Of a stretch of DNA of 64,000 nt, positions 1 to 8,231 are shown in pieces; positions within the stretch are counted from its first letter, which is position 1; each line of letters opens with the position of its first letter. A program made the position numbers and the translations under genes. The notes below the pieces were generated by a model. That model saw only the letters and a list, made by a program, of their open reading frames with translations. It was not told where the DNA came from and searched no databases. This DNA is from an uncultured Alphaproteobacteria bacterium (GTDB lineage: Bacteria > Pseudomonadota > Alphaproteobacteria > HIMB59), in the NCBI GenBank assembly GCA_902546975.1, contig CACCLU010000001.1:186001-250000 (forward strand), written 5' to 3'.

Positions 1-129
1 GCTCTCGAAAAATCTCTTGGAGCCGATGCCTTACCTCAAATGAAAGATTTAGTAGCTAAAGAAATTGATACTATGGTGATGCAGTGCAACCAAATGTATA
101 AAAACTTCGTTAAAATAATTAATAATTAG
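1..129 (+). CDS. 3' end of an unrecognised gene (partial)
   Basis: The first 42 codons are open in frame 1 and end at TAG 127-129; the 5' part lies outside the window. The visible C-terminus is amphipathic and probably helical, with Met and Lys scattered through it and an Asn-Asn end. I do not recognise a family from this fragment. It is followed 20 nt later by the next gene on the same strand, so the two could share a transcript. Confidence 0.55.
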   Translation, partial: ALEKSLGADALPQMKDLVAKEIDTMVMQCNQMYKNFVKIINN

Positions 130-149
130 TTTTTTTTAACTTTATTTAG

Positions 150-1187
150 ATGCACAGAAGAGATTTTATAAAAAAGATTATACTTTTCTCATTATCCTTT
201 GTAATTCTAAAGACAAAAATAATGGCAAACACTCTCTTTAAACCTTTCAATCTAGTAGATGGAGTCTTTGTCAATAACTACGTTTCACATAAAAGCAGTT
301 TCAAAGATTTTTGGAAATGGAGGAGGGAGTCAAGTAAGCCAGAACCGATTGCATTTCCTATGGTTGAAAATGACCCTGAATACTTAAAATCCAATAAATC
401 TGAAAATACAATTACTTGGATTGGACATTCAACATTCTTACTACAAATTGATGGTATTAACATATTAACAGACCCCCATTTTACAAAAAGAGCATCACCT
501 CTGAGTTTTATGGGACCTTCAAGAACGACACCTCCTGGATTAAAAATTGAGGAATTACCATTTATTGACTTTGTTTTAATTTCTCATAATCACTATGATC
601 ATCTTGATTCAAAGACAATTCAACTTTTATTAAAAAAACAAAATGTAAATCAACCAAGATTTTTTGTGCCACTTAAATTAAAAGAAATTGTATCAAAATT
701 AGGTGCAAGAAATGTTATGGAACATGAATGGTGGCAAATGACTCAGTTCAAAAATTTAGAAATTCATTCTGTCCCAGTGCAACATTGGAGTAAAAGAACA
801 TTTAACGATACCAATAAAACACTTTGGTGTGGTTGGGTTGTTAAATCAAATAATTTTAAGTATTTTTTTGTAGGCGATACTGGATATTCAAAAGATTTTA
901 AGGATATTCAAAAAAAGTTTGGATCGTTTGACTTATCAACAATACCCATAGGGGCATATGCTCCAAGGTGGTTTATGAAAGACTCACATTGTAATGTGGA
1001 AGAGGCAATTCAAATTCATAGAGATGTCAATTCAAAAAAATCTATAGCAATGCATTGGGGAACTTTTCAACTTACTGATGAACCAATGGATGAGCCAATT
1101 AAATTACTTAAACAACTATCAAAAAAATTGAAATTAAATAAAGATGAGTTTTCTTATATGGCCCACGGTCAAACAAGAAAAATTTAA
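150..1187 (+). CDS. Metallo-beta-lactamase-fold hydrolase, NAPE-PLD/UlaG-like, Tat-type signal
   Basis: A 345-aa protein of the beta-lactamase_B_2 class. The N-terminus (HRRDFIKK at residues 2-9, then a hydrophobic stretch to about residue 25) fits a twin-arginine signal, so the enzyme is probably exported. The fold is marked by TWIGHSTFL near residue 90, the HxHxDH metal site in SHNHYDHLD near 148, a GDTGYS acid ligand near 247, and a final His in AMHWGTF near 305. The architecture matches bacterial homologues of N-acyl-phosphatidylethanolamine phospholipase D. Substrate cannot be told from sequence; a phospholipid or lactone phosphodiesterase is likely. It stands alone, about 100 nt before the MMPL operon. 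Confidence 0.85.
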   Translation: MHRRDFIKKIILFSLSFVILKTKIMANTLFKPFNLVDGVFVNNYVSHKSSFKDFWKWRRESSKPEPIAFPMVENDPEYLKSNKSENTITWIGHSTFLLQIDGINILTDPHFTKRASPLSFMGPSRTTPPGLKIEELPFIDFVLISHNHYDHLDSKTIQLLLKKQNVNQPRFFVPLKLKEIVSKLGARNVMEHEWWQMTQFKNLEIHSVPVQHWSKRTFNDTNKTLWCGWVVKSNNFKYFFVGDTGYSKDFKDIQKKFGSFDLSTIPIGAYAPRWFMKDSHCNVEEAIQIHRDVNSKKSIAMHWGTFQLTDEPMDEPIKLLKQLSKKLKLNKDEFSYMAHGQTRKI

Positions 1188-1287
1188 TTGATTTATTAAT
1201 TTCGTGCATAAAGCTAATGATATAAAAGAATAAATAAATTGATCTTTTTTTAATGTAATTTTCATAAAAGTTATGTACCTATTCGAA

Positions 1288-3594
1288 ATGAGTAATTTTT
1301 TCCCCAAACTTGCAGAGTTAGTTATTAAAAGAAGAATTTTTTTTATACTAATTGGTTTTGTAATAGCTTTTGTCCTAATGGCAGGAGCCCCCAATATTAA
1401 ATTTGATACTGACGCCAGAGTTTTTTTTGACGAAAACAATCCTGACAGAATAGCATTAGAAAACTTTGAAGGGGAGTACTCAAAAGATGATAATCTGGCT
1501 TTTGTTATATCTCCTAAAAATGGCGATATTTTTACACCTAAAAATCTAAATGCTATTGGTATACTTACTGAAAAAGCATGGTTATTGCCTTATGTTCGGA
1601 CAGTTTACTCATTAACTAATTACCAAAATAGCTATGCAGACGGCGATAGTCTTATCGTTGAGGATTTAATAACAGACATTGAAAACATTTCAGAAGAGGA
1701 TGCTAATTATGCTGAAGAAGTTGCTAATTCTCGAATTGAATTGAAAAATGCATTTATCAATTCTGATAACTCAATTTCCCAAGTAAATATTTTATTTCGT
1801 TTACCAGGCAAGGATGCAATTATTGAAATTCCTTATGTCATGAATGAAGTAGAAATTCTTAAAAAAGAATTTGAGAGTCAATTTCCTGAGATTGAGCTTA
1901 GAATGGTTGGGTTTGTTCCTTTAAATAATCAATACAGTGTCTCAGGTCAAGACGATACGGCTAAGTTAACTCCAATGATGATCTTAGTTACACTAATTGC
2001 AGTTGCTATAATCCTTAGGACTATTTTTGGCGTAGGGTTAATTTTTATTATTATAGTATTATGTGCTGGCTCATCTGTTGGAGCCTTGGGTTGGTCTGGC
2101 ACAAACATTAATAATGCAACTGTTGTTGCACCTTTAATGGTAATGACGCTTGCCGTTGCGAGCGCAGTTCACATCCTCTCCTCTGTCAGGCAAACAATGA
2201 CCATTACCCCTGACAGAAATGAATGGGTTAGAAGAGCTATAGTGGATCACGGTCCAGCGATTACCGTTGCTTGTTTAACAACAGCTATTGGATTTTTATC
2301 TTTAAATTTTTCTATCTCACCTCCCTTTCGACAATTAGGTAATATCGTATTCGTCGGAGTAATTGCAGCTTTGTTTTATACACTTACAATGTTACCTGCA
2401 CTTATTAGTTTGTTGCCTTTAAAAAAACAAAATCAGAAAGCCACAATGGACAAAAGTATGAGCTTTCTGGCAGAATTTGTAATAAGAAGAAAGAACTCAT
2501 TACTAGCTTTTACCGCAGCATTAATAGCAATTCTAGTTTTTGGAATATCAAAAATTTCTCTAGAGGATGATTTTCTTAGATATTTTGGGCCAGAGTATGA
2601 ACTCAGACAATCAATAGATTATTACGAAGATAATTTTGCAGGTTTAAATGCATTAGAGTATTCAGTTAATTCTGGTAAAGAAAATGGGGTTAATGATCCT
2701 GAATATTTAATGAAGGTTGAATCACTTGTGAATTTCTTAAGGAGTCAGCCAAATATTTCAAGCGTGAGATCCTATACAGATGTTGTGAAACGACTAAATC
2801 AAAACTTTAATGAGGATGACGAGAGTTTTTATAAAGTACCTAACTCAGAGCTTGAAGCAGCACAATACCTATTTCTATATGAGTTATCTTTAGGTTACGG
2901 ATTAGATTTAACAGATCAAATAAATGTCGATAAATCTGCATTAAGAGTGACGGCTAATGTGTCAAAAACTACTACCAAAGGTTTCCTTGAGCTAGATAAA
3001 AAAGTCCAAAGCTGGTTTGATGAAAACGCACCTGAACTTAGTACCAAATCTACGGGCACTTCGCAGGTCTTCTCCAAGATATCTTCTCGAGATGTTCCAG
3101 CCATGTTGAAAGGTACTGGTTTAGCATTGATAGGTATCTCCTTTATAATATTACTAGTGATTAGAAATGTAAAATATGGATTAATGAGTCTGATACCTAA
3201 TTTACTTCCAGCAGCAATGGCTTTTGGTTTATGGGGTTACTTTACAGGCTCCGTAACTCTTGCTGTCTCAATTGTTGTGGCGATGACTTTAGGCATTGTT
3301 GTCGATGACTCTGTTCATTTTATGCTAAAGTATGCTAAAGCTAGAAAGGAAGGAAAATCCCCTGAAGATAGTGTTAGACAAGCATTCGAAAAAGTAGGTA
3401 TGGCATTAACAACAACTACTATAGGTCTTTTTTTAGGCTTCTGCGTCTTGGCGCAATCAGGTTTTGCTGTGAATAAAGATATGGCCCAGTTAACAGCAAT
3501 TACTGTTGTATTTGCCTTAGTAGTTGATTATTTACTTTTACCTCCCGTATTGATCTGGATCGATAACTTTAAATTAAAAAGGAAAACAACATGA
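1288..3594 (+). CDS. RND-superfamily exporter of the MMPL type
   Basis: An inner-membrane RND/MMPL exporter of about 768 aa. The layout is the family's: one N-terminal membrane helix, a periplasmic domain (about residues 40-220), a helix bundle (about 230-380), then a second copy of helix, periplasmic domain and bundle from about 400. The FDTDARVFF segment just after the first helix and the GIVVDDSVHF motif in the second bundle are typical. I prefer the ATG at 1288 (MSNFFPK), although an in-frame ATG lies at 1273. The stop overlaps the next start by 4 nt (ATGA). With the next two genes it forms a widespread trio thought to move a lipid or hopanoid-like molecule to the outer membrane; the cargo is unknown. 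Confidence 0.88.
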   Translation: MSNFFPKLAELVIKRRIFFILIGFVIAFVLMAGAPNIKFDTDARVFFDENNPDRIALENFEGEYSKDDNLAFVISPKNGDIFTPKNLNAIGILTEKAWLLPYVRTVYSLTNYQNSYADGDSLIVEDLITDIENISEEDANYAEEVANSRIELKNAFINSDNSISQVNILFRLPGKDAIIEIPYVMNEVEILKKEFESQFPEIELRMVGFVPLNNQYSVSGQDDTAKLTPMMILVTLIAVAIILRTIFGVGLIFIIIVLCAGSSVGALGWSGTNINNATVVAPLMVMTLAVASAVHILSSVRQTMTITPDRNEWVRRAIVDHGPAITVACLTTAIGFLSLNFSISPPFRQLGNIVFVGVIAALFYTLTMLPALISLLPLKKQNQKATMDKSMSFLAEFVIRRKNSLLAFTAALIAILVFGISKISLEDDFLRYFGPEYELRQSIDYYEDNFAGLNALEYSVNSGKENGVNDPEYLMKVESLVNFLRSQPNISSVRSYTDVVKRLNQNFNEDDESFYKVPNSELEAAQYLFLYELSLGYGLDLTDQINVDKSALRVTANVSKTTTKGFLELDKKVQSWFDENAPELSTKSTGTSQVFSKISSRDVPAMLKGTGLALIGISFIILLVIRNVKYGLMSLIPNLLPAAMAFGLWGYFTGSVTLAVSIVVAMTLGIVVDDSVHFMLKYAKARKEGKSPEDSVRQAFEKVGMALTTTTIGLFLGFCVLAQSGFAVNKDMAQLTAITVVFALVVDYLLLPPVLIWIDNFKLKRKTT

Positions 3595-4397
3595 AAATAT
3601 TTATTATAACTCTGACTTCAATTTTGACTCTTTTCTGTAGTCAAATTTTTGCTCAGTCCGCAGAAGAAAAAGGATTAGAGATTATTGAAAAAAGTATTGC
3701 TTTAGATAACGGTTTTGTCGACAGCACTGTTGTTGGAAAAATGATACTAAAAGATAAATCAGGCAATGAAAGTGTTAGAAGTTTTAAAAATTTTATATTT
3801 GAAGAGCTTGATGAAACTTTAGGAGATAAAAGTATTATTGTTTTTACTGAGCCAAGAGATGTCAAAGGAACATCTTTATTAACTCATGCCAATATTGAAC
3901 CAAAAGATGACGATCAATGGCTTTATCTTCCAGCTCTAAAAAGAGTAAAAAGAATATCCTCATCTAATAGGACTGGAAAATTTGTATCATCGGAATTTTC
4001 ATACGAAGATTTATCAACAGATGAGCCTGAAGATTATAATTTTTTATGGCTAGAGGATATAAATTGTCCAGCTGACCCTAGTTTGCAATGTCATGTCATT
4101 GAAGCCACACCAAAAAATAAAAAATCAGGTTACTCCAAAAGAGTAATTTATATTGATGTAAGTGAACTACGATACCAAACTGTGAAATTTCATAACAGAC
4201 GTGGTGACCTCGAAAAAGAACTAAATTTTAAAAGTTATCAGAAATATTTAGATAAGTTTTGGAGAGCAGATTTATTAGAAATGAAGAACTTGCAAACAGG
4301 TAAATCAACTAACATTACCTGGGAAAATTATGAATTTCAAACAAACTTGTCAATTAACGATTTTAACCCAGAAAAATTAGCCAAAATGGCTAGATGA
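3591..4397 (+). CDS. Outer-membrane lipoprotein-sorting (LolA-like) protein
   Basis: A 268-aa periplasmic protein with a cleavable signal peptide (hydrophobic to about residue 20, then FAQSAEE). The segment reading WLYLPALKRVKRIS near residue 105, followed by SSEFSYEDL, is characteristic of the LolA-like family that is encoded beside MMPL exporters. It probably carries a lipophilic substrate across the periplasm between the exporter and the outer-membrane protein. It overlaps both neighbours by 4 nt, so the three genes are translationally coupled. The classical LolA of lipoprotein sorting is a different gene; this is a relative, so no symbol is given. Confidence 0.82.
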   Translation: MKIFIITLTSILTLFCSQIFAQSAEEKGLEIIEKSIALDNGFVDSTVVGKMILKDKSGNESVRSFKNFIFEELDETLGDKSIIVFTEPRDVKGTSLLTHANIEPKDDDQWLYLPALKRVKRISSSNRTGKFVSSEFSYEDLSTDEPEDYNFLWLEDINCPADPSLQCHVIEATPKNKKSGYSKRVIYIDVSELRYQTVKFHNRRGDLEKELNFKSYQKYLDKFWRADLLEMKNLQTGKSTNITWENYEFQTNLSINDFNPEKLAKMAR

Positions 4398-5578
4398 CAA
4401 ATTTTTTTTTAATTTTATTAAATCTTCTACTTATTAGTTCTTATTCAAAAGCTGAGTTTTATTCCGAACACTATGGCGAAATAGAAGTAAGCTCTTCTAT
4501 ATTTTTAGAAGACATTGAAGGAGATAATAGAAAAAATTTTTTAAATTCAACAAATGTTGAGTATAACTATTTTTTTGAAAAAGATAATTTAACTGGGAAG
4601 CTTAAAATGAATATTAAAGACTCTTATCCAGGATCAGCACAAAATCTAGATTTTAACGAAGCTTATTTAGATTACGCTTTTGAAAATACCAATATTCTTG
4701 CTGGTAACAATATTGTTTTTTGGGGTAAAAATGAATTTTACAACCCCGTAGATATTATCAATTCCAAAGATTATTCTCTTGGTCTAGCATCTGGAAAAAA
4801 GATAGGACAAACAATGTTCAACATCAAAAGATATTTTTCTTCAAGTGAGCTAGATTTTTATATTCTTCCGTCTAATACAAATATTTATCCCAAATCGCAG
4901 GTTCGCTCACAACAAACTTTTAATATTAAATCCAAAAATAATTACTCTAAAGGAGCAAAAAAAGAAAATTTAGGCTTTGGACTTCGTTGGTCTGGATATA
5001 TTGATGAATACGATTATGGTTTAACTTTCTATAAAGGAAATACAAAAGACCCAGCATTAATTGTTTCATCAAATCAATTAGTTCCTAATTACTCAGAGAT
5101 AACTCAAATTGGAATTGAGTTGCAAGCCACTCAGGGAGATTTTTTACATAAGGGAGAATTTATAAATCGAGGTAATCAGTACAATTTAGATGGAAATATT
5201 GAAGATTATTATGGATTTATTGTAGGTACTGAGCACACCCTGTATGGATTATTTGAAAAAAATTGGGACCTATCAAATATCATAGAGTACACTTATGACT
5301 CAAGAGGATCTAAATCTCATCACAGTAATCAAAATGATTTATTTTATGGAGCAAGGTTAATCTTAAATGATATCGATGACACACAATATTTTATTTCTTT
5401 ACAAAATGATATTGATAAAAACACCAGGGCTATGACTTTTAATTATGAGAGTAGATTTTTTTCTCAGTTTAAAGGGGGCATAGATATGTATGTACCAATA
5501 AATCTTGAGGATGATTACCATCAATCTTCATTTAAAGATGAGGTAAATTTTAAAATTTATACAAGCTATGCTTTTTAA
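4394..5578 (+). CDS. Outer-membrane beta-barrel protein of the MMPL operon (DUF1302-like)
   Basis: A 394-aa protein with a signal peptide ending near AEFYSEHYG. The rest alternates polar and aromatic residues in the manner of an outer-membrane barrel, with repeated short strands such as LAGNNIVFWGKNEFYNP and NFKIYTSYAF at the very C-terminus (terminal Phe, as in barrel proteins). Third-position genes in MMPL/LolA-like operons are usually DUF1302-type porin-like proteins; this one fits in position, size and pattern. The family assignment rests on context more than on a motif. Confidence 0.65.
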   Translation: MTNFFLILLNLLLISSYSKAEFYSEHYGEIEVSSSIFLEDIEGDNRKNFLNSTNVEYNYFFEKDNLTGKLKMNIKDSYPGSAQNLDFNEAYLDYAFENTNILAGNNIVFWGKNEFYNPVDIINSKDYSLGLASGKKIGQTMFNIKRYFSSSELDFYILPSNTNIYPKSQVRSQQTFNIKSKNNYSKGAKKENLGFGLRWSGYIDEYDYGLTFYKGNTKDPALIVSSNQLVPNYSEITQIGIELQATQGDFLHKGEFINRGNQYNLDGNIEDYYGFIVGTEHTLYGLFEKNWDLSNIIEYTYDSRGSKSHHSNQNDLFYGARLILNDIDDTQYFISLQNDIDKNTRAMTFNYESRFFSQFKGGIDMYVPINLEDDYHQSSFKDEVNFKIYTSYAF

Positions 5579-5581
5579 ACT

Positions 5582-5761
5582 TTAGCGAATGAAATAATTA
5601 TAAAACTGATAGCCCAAAGATATCAAAATGATTATTAAAGCCCATATACTCAGATTACTAAGTAGTTGTTTGAAAGAGGAATTCGTTTCTAAGAAACGAG
5701 GACCAATTAAAATTAGTAAACAAACTAAATAGATAATTGGCATCAATATATCCGCTGTCAT
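5582..5761 (-). CDS. 59-aa two-helix membrane protein coupled to the ion-channel gene
   Basis: A short open frame not expected by chance: its ATG (5761-5759) overlaps the channel stop as TAATG, the classical re-initiation arrangement. The product has two hydrophobic helices (about residues 5-20 and 40-55) joined by a short polar loop. The pattern resembles the N-terminal membrane hairpin that precedes the protease domain in alphaproteobacterial retropepsin-like proteins, but no protease domain follows. It could be an auxiliary subunit of the channel or a remnant. Function unknown; the coding call rests on overlap and hydrophobicity. Confidence 0.6.
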   Translation of the reverse strand: MTADILMPIIYLVCLLILIGPRFLETNSSFKQLLSNLSIWALIIILISLGYQFYNYFIR

Positions 5762-6549
5762 TATTGGTCTCTTTTTAACTTATCTAGGTTAATTTCTTCT
5801 GAAAATTGTTCGTTTAACTTTTCAACATTATTTCTTAGTTTCATATTAGCAACATCCTCTTTCTTATCATTCTGATTAACAACAACATCAACTAAAATTG
5901 CAATTAAGAGATTTAACATTGTAATAGCACAAACAATTATGAAGCTAAAAAAATAAATCCATGCCCACCAATGCACGTCTTGAAGGGGAAGCATAACCTG
6001 CTCCCATGATGAAAGGGTTAAAACTTGAAATAAAGTGATCATCGAAACTCCCACATCAGACCATCGAGAAGGTATATTATCAGAAAAGACTATTGAGCCA
6101 ATCGTGGCGTAAATGTAGAGAATAATAAATAACAACAAACTTACATAAAAAACTCTTTTTAGAGATCCGATCAAAGACTCAATTATTAATTTTAGCTCAG
6201 GTATAATTGAAATTACTCTTAAAACTCTAAATACTCTTAATAATCTAAATAATAAAAAACTAGAGTTATTAGGTATTGGTATTAAGGAAACTAATACAAT
6301 GATAGTATCAAAAATATTCCAACCATTTTTTAAAAAATTTGATTTTTTAGGCTCACCAATAAAACGAATTGTAATTTCTATAACGAAAAATATGGTTATC
6401 AAATAATCTAGATATTTAATAAGTATTCTTGAAATTTCACCTAATTCGTATGTATTTAGACCAATCGTAAATGCATTAAAAATGATTATCAATAAAACTG
6501 TGTATTGAAATACTTTACTTTCCCTGATTTTAAAAAAAGTTTTTTTCAT
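5761..6549 (-). CDS. Voltage-gated cation channel, bacterial NaV (NaChBac) type
   Basis: A 262-aa one-repeat channel of the ion_trans family, working as an inner-membrane tetramer. Four S1-S4 helices are followed by a pore. S4 carries arginines at every third position (FRLLRVFRVLRV, near residues 103-114). The pore segment FQVLTLSSWEQ (near 178) aligns with the selectivity filter of NaChBac, which reads TLESWAS. Here the key Glu is Ser and a Glu appears just after the Trp. S6 (MLNLLIAILVDVVV) is followed by a charged C-terminal helix like the coiled coil of the family. The sequence supports the fold strongly; ion selectivity is uncertain because of the filter change. Confidence 0.9.
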   Translation of the reverse strand: MKKTFFKIRESKVFQYTVLLIIIFNAFTIGLNTYELGEISRILIKYLDYLITIFFVIEITIRFIGEPKKSNFLKNGWNIFDTIIVLVSLIPIPNNSSFLLFRLLRVFRVLRVISIIPELKLIIESLIGSLKRVFYVSLLLFIILYIYATIGSIVFSDNIPSRWSDVGVSMITLFQVLTLSSWEQVMLPLQDVHWWAWIYFFSFIIVCAITMLNLLIAILVDVVVNQNDKKEDVANMKLRNNVEKLNEQFSEEINLDKLKRDQ

Positions 6550-6588
6550 TAGTTGTATAATTCACATTATTTATCTAGAGTTATAAAG

Positions 6589-7008
6589 ATGCATATTCAA
6601 GTAAAATTATTAATTTTTACAACTGGATGGATGGTGTTCAGAGCAGTTGGCTCTGGTCTTTTTCTTACACTCGGAGCTATAGGAAGTGAACGTGCAGCTT
6701 CATCTGATTGGACTATAGCTTTTCTTGGCGATTTCGTGATAGGCACTACTGCATTATTTCTTGCTTATAGGATATGGAAAAAGCCATCAGCTTTACTTTG
6801 GGGAATTTTGCTAGCTTGGAATGCGGTTGGGATTTTTGATTTATTTGGAGCATTATCACACTCTTTTTCAGCACCTTTCTCGCCTTTTCCAGAGATTGGC
6901 ATTAATGAAATGAGCATAAGAACGATTTTAAGTTTAAACACATTAATACAATTTATCGCTCTTTTATTAATGTTTCGACCACAAGTAAAAGCCTATTTTA
7001 GAGTTTAA
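6589..7008 (+). CDS. Hypothetical four-helix membrane protein
   Basis: A 139-aa protein from the ATG at 6589; the frame is also open from a TTG at 6553. Four hydrophobic segments are visible (about residues 5-28, 40-60, 65-88 and 108-130), with a charged end. I do not recognise the family. It is divergent from the ion-channel gene, with only about 40 nt between the two starts, and lies just before the tRNA-Arg fragment that marks the left edge of a possible integration scar. Confidence 0.6.
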   Translation: MHIQVKLLIFTTGWMVFRAVGSGLFLTLGAIGSERAASSDWTIAFLGDFVIGTTALFLAYRIWKKPSALLWGILLAWNAVGIFDLFGALSHSFSAPFSPFPEIGINEMSIRTILSLNTLIQFIALLLMFRPQVKAYFRV

Positions 7009-7033
7009 AAAGAGTATATAAATCAAGCTAATA

Positions 7034-7074
7034 GTTCTGAGGTGAAACGGGGATGTCACACTTGACTACTGGAT
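7034..7074 (+). pseudogene. Displaced 5' half of tRNA-Arg (possible attL)
   Basis: Bases 7034-7074 repeat bases 8487-8524 of the intact tRNA-Arg: the end of the acceptor strand, D arm, anticodon 5' strand and anticodon loop. Differences are one substitution at 7040, a GG insertion at 7051-7052, one substitution at 7055 and one T inserted at 7070. Similarity ends just after the anticodon loop; no T arm or 3' acceptor follows. The D-stem pairs GTGA/TCAC are kept. A half-tRNA left at one edge, with an integrase remnant and intact tRNA at the other, is what an integration with crossover in the anticodon loop would leave. Confidence 0.8.
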
Positions 7075-7171
7075 ATCCAACGTCTCTTTAATTCATTTGT
7101 CATCAATACTATTCTCAAAGCCTTAACTATATCTAATCAATGTTGACCGTAATAAAGATATAGCTAAAAAT

Positions 7172-7609
7172 TTAATTTTTAGGAGAGGTTGTAAACTTTA
7201 TACCCTCAGCACCAATGCCAACTATCAATGCTTTGAGTGTTATGTCACCTAAATTTTTTCCGTAATGAGCATTTTTACTATCCTCTATATATGCTTTACC
7301 AGGTTTGTAAGTAGTAACTGTTCCGTCTTCCCAAGTATATGTCATTTCTCCTTCCATAATGTAAATATAAACGGGGTAAGAATGAACATGGTTCGGAGTA
7401 ACACCACCAGGAGGCACCTCAACTATAAATGACACTATTTCAGCGTTTCCATCAGGATAATATATTTCATTTCCTAATATTGTAGTTGCAGATTTTAGAA
7501 CAGGGGAAATTTTAGTTTTGAGATGTTCCTCAGAATATAAAAATCCAAAACTAAATAGAAAAATTGAAAAAAGAAATATAAACCTAAATTTTTTAGTATA
7601 AATATACAT
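7172..7609 (-). CDS. Exported cupin-domain protein
   Basis: A 145-aa protein with a signal peptide (hydrophobic to about residue 26) and one cupin barrel. The first cupin motif reads GGVTPNHVHSYPVYIYIMEG (near 73-92): both His ligands are present, but the usual Glu four residues after the second His is Val. The second motif (KPGKAYIEDSKNAHYGKN) keeps its His. Small periplasmic cupins like this are often found in marine bacteria without known substrate. It lies inside the segment bounded by the two tRNA-Arg copies, so it may be cargo. Role unknown. Confidence 0.8.
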   Translation of the reverse strand: MYIYTKKFRFIFLFSIFLFSFGFLYSEEHLKTKISPVLKSATTILGNEIYYPDGNAEIVSFIVEVPPGGVTPNHVHSYPVYIYIMEGEMTYTWEDGTVTTYKPGKAYIEDSKNAHYGKNLGDITLKALIVGIGAEGIKFTTSPKN

Positions 7610-7745
7610 ATAAACTTTTATAACATCTAAAAAAATATTATTTATTGCAAATGAGTAATATATATATTTAAAAAAAGAAATAATACTCTTAACAAGTAAT
7701 TATTATAATCATTTATTTTATAAATTTTAGAAAAGGAGATTAACA

Positions 7746-8150
7746 ATGCTTGGTGATAAAATTGGAACAATGACATTACAGGAAACTAATAAGCCAATGG
7801 ACTCTGGTAAATATGGTTTACCTGCTATGGACATTACTGCTGAAGGGAGCGGAACGATGCTAGGTCATGATGTTCAGTCTATGGGCGCATTTACAGCCGA
7901 AATGAGACCAGATGGTTCATGGGCAGGAAATGCCTATGCTGGGGTTGTAATGTGTGCAGAAGGTGTCGCCACATATAAAGCTACGGGTGTCGGAAACCAG
8001 AGGAAAGATGGAGGCACTTCTTTTAGAGGCGGCGCTATATTCGAAACCACATCTGAAGCGTTATCTGAACTGAATGGTAAATTTTACGCATTTACTTACG
8101 AAGCCGATGCAGATGGCAAAGCAGTTTGGGAACTTTACCCTTTTAACTAG
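7746..8150 (+). CDS. Conserved-type hypothetical protein (134 aa), probable cytosolic beta barrel
   Basis: The start is set by a near-perfect Shine-Dalgarno (AAAAGGAG, 7731-7738) 7 nt before ATG, stronger than at most genes here. The product has no signal peptide or membrane helix. It is rich in Gly, Met and Thr and alternates short strands (for example GAFTAEMRPDG, GVVMCAEGVATY, TSFRGGAIFETTSE), suggesting an antiparallel barrel. It recalls a family of short proteins of unknown function seen in actinobacteria and marine bacteria, but I cannot name it. Two hairpins follow the stop directly. It lies between the tRNA-Arg copies. Confidence 0.75.
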   Translation: MLGDKIGTMTLQETNKPMDSGKYGLPAMDITAEGSGTMLGHDVQSMGAFTAEMRPDGSWAGNAYAGVVMCAEGVATYKATGVGNQRKDGGTSFRGGAIFETTSEALSELNGKFYAFTYEADADGKAVWELYPFN

Positions 8151-8173
8151 AGGTTTGAAGATTTCACACCTCT
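8149..8173 (+). terminator. Hairpin at the stop codon of the 134-aa gene
   Basis: AGAGGT (8149-8154) pairs with ACCTCT (8168-8173); after one mismatch TGAA (8156-8159) pairs with TTCA (8163-8166), leaving a GAT loop. The stem starts inside the TAG stop codon. There is no T tract, so this may protect the mRNA 3' end rather than terminate. Confidence 0.45.
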
Positions 8174-8183
8174 GCACTACTAA

Positions 8184-8217
8184 GGGGGGAGGAAACACAA
8201 CGTTGTTCCCTCCCCCC
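8184..8217 (+). terminator. G/C-rich hairpin downstream of the 134-aa gene
   Basis: GGGGGGAGG (8184-8192) pairs with CCTCCCCCC (8209-8217), and after one mismatch AACA (8194-8197) pairs with TGTT (8204-8207). Nine consecutive strong pairs are exceptional in this AT-rich sequence. No T run follows on either strand, so intrinsic termination is uncertain. It also marks the point where similarity to an integrase N-terminus on the other strand stops, so it could be an element end. Confidence 0.5.
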
Positions 8218-8231
8218 GACAAACAACCTCT

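Noticed and set aside
7172-7609. Cupin with missing Glu ligand as evidence for a new activity
   Set aside because: Loss of this Glu is frequent in cupins and tells little about function.
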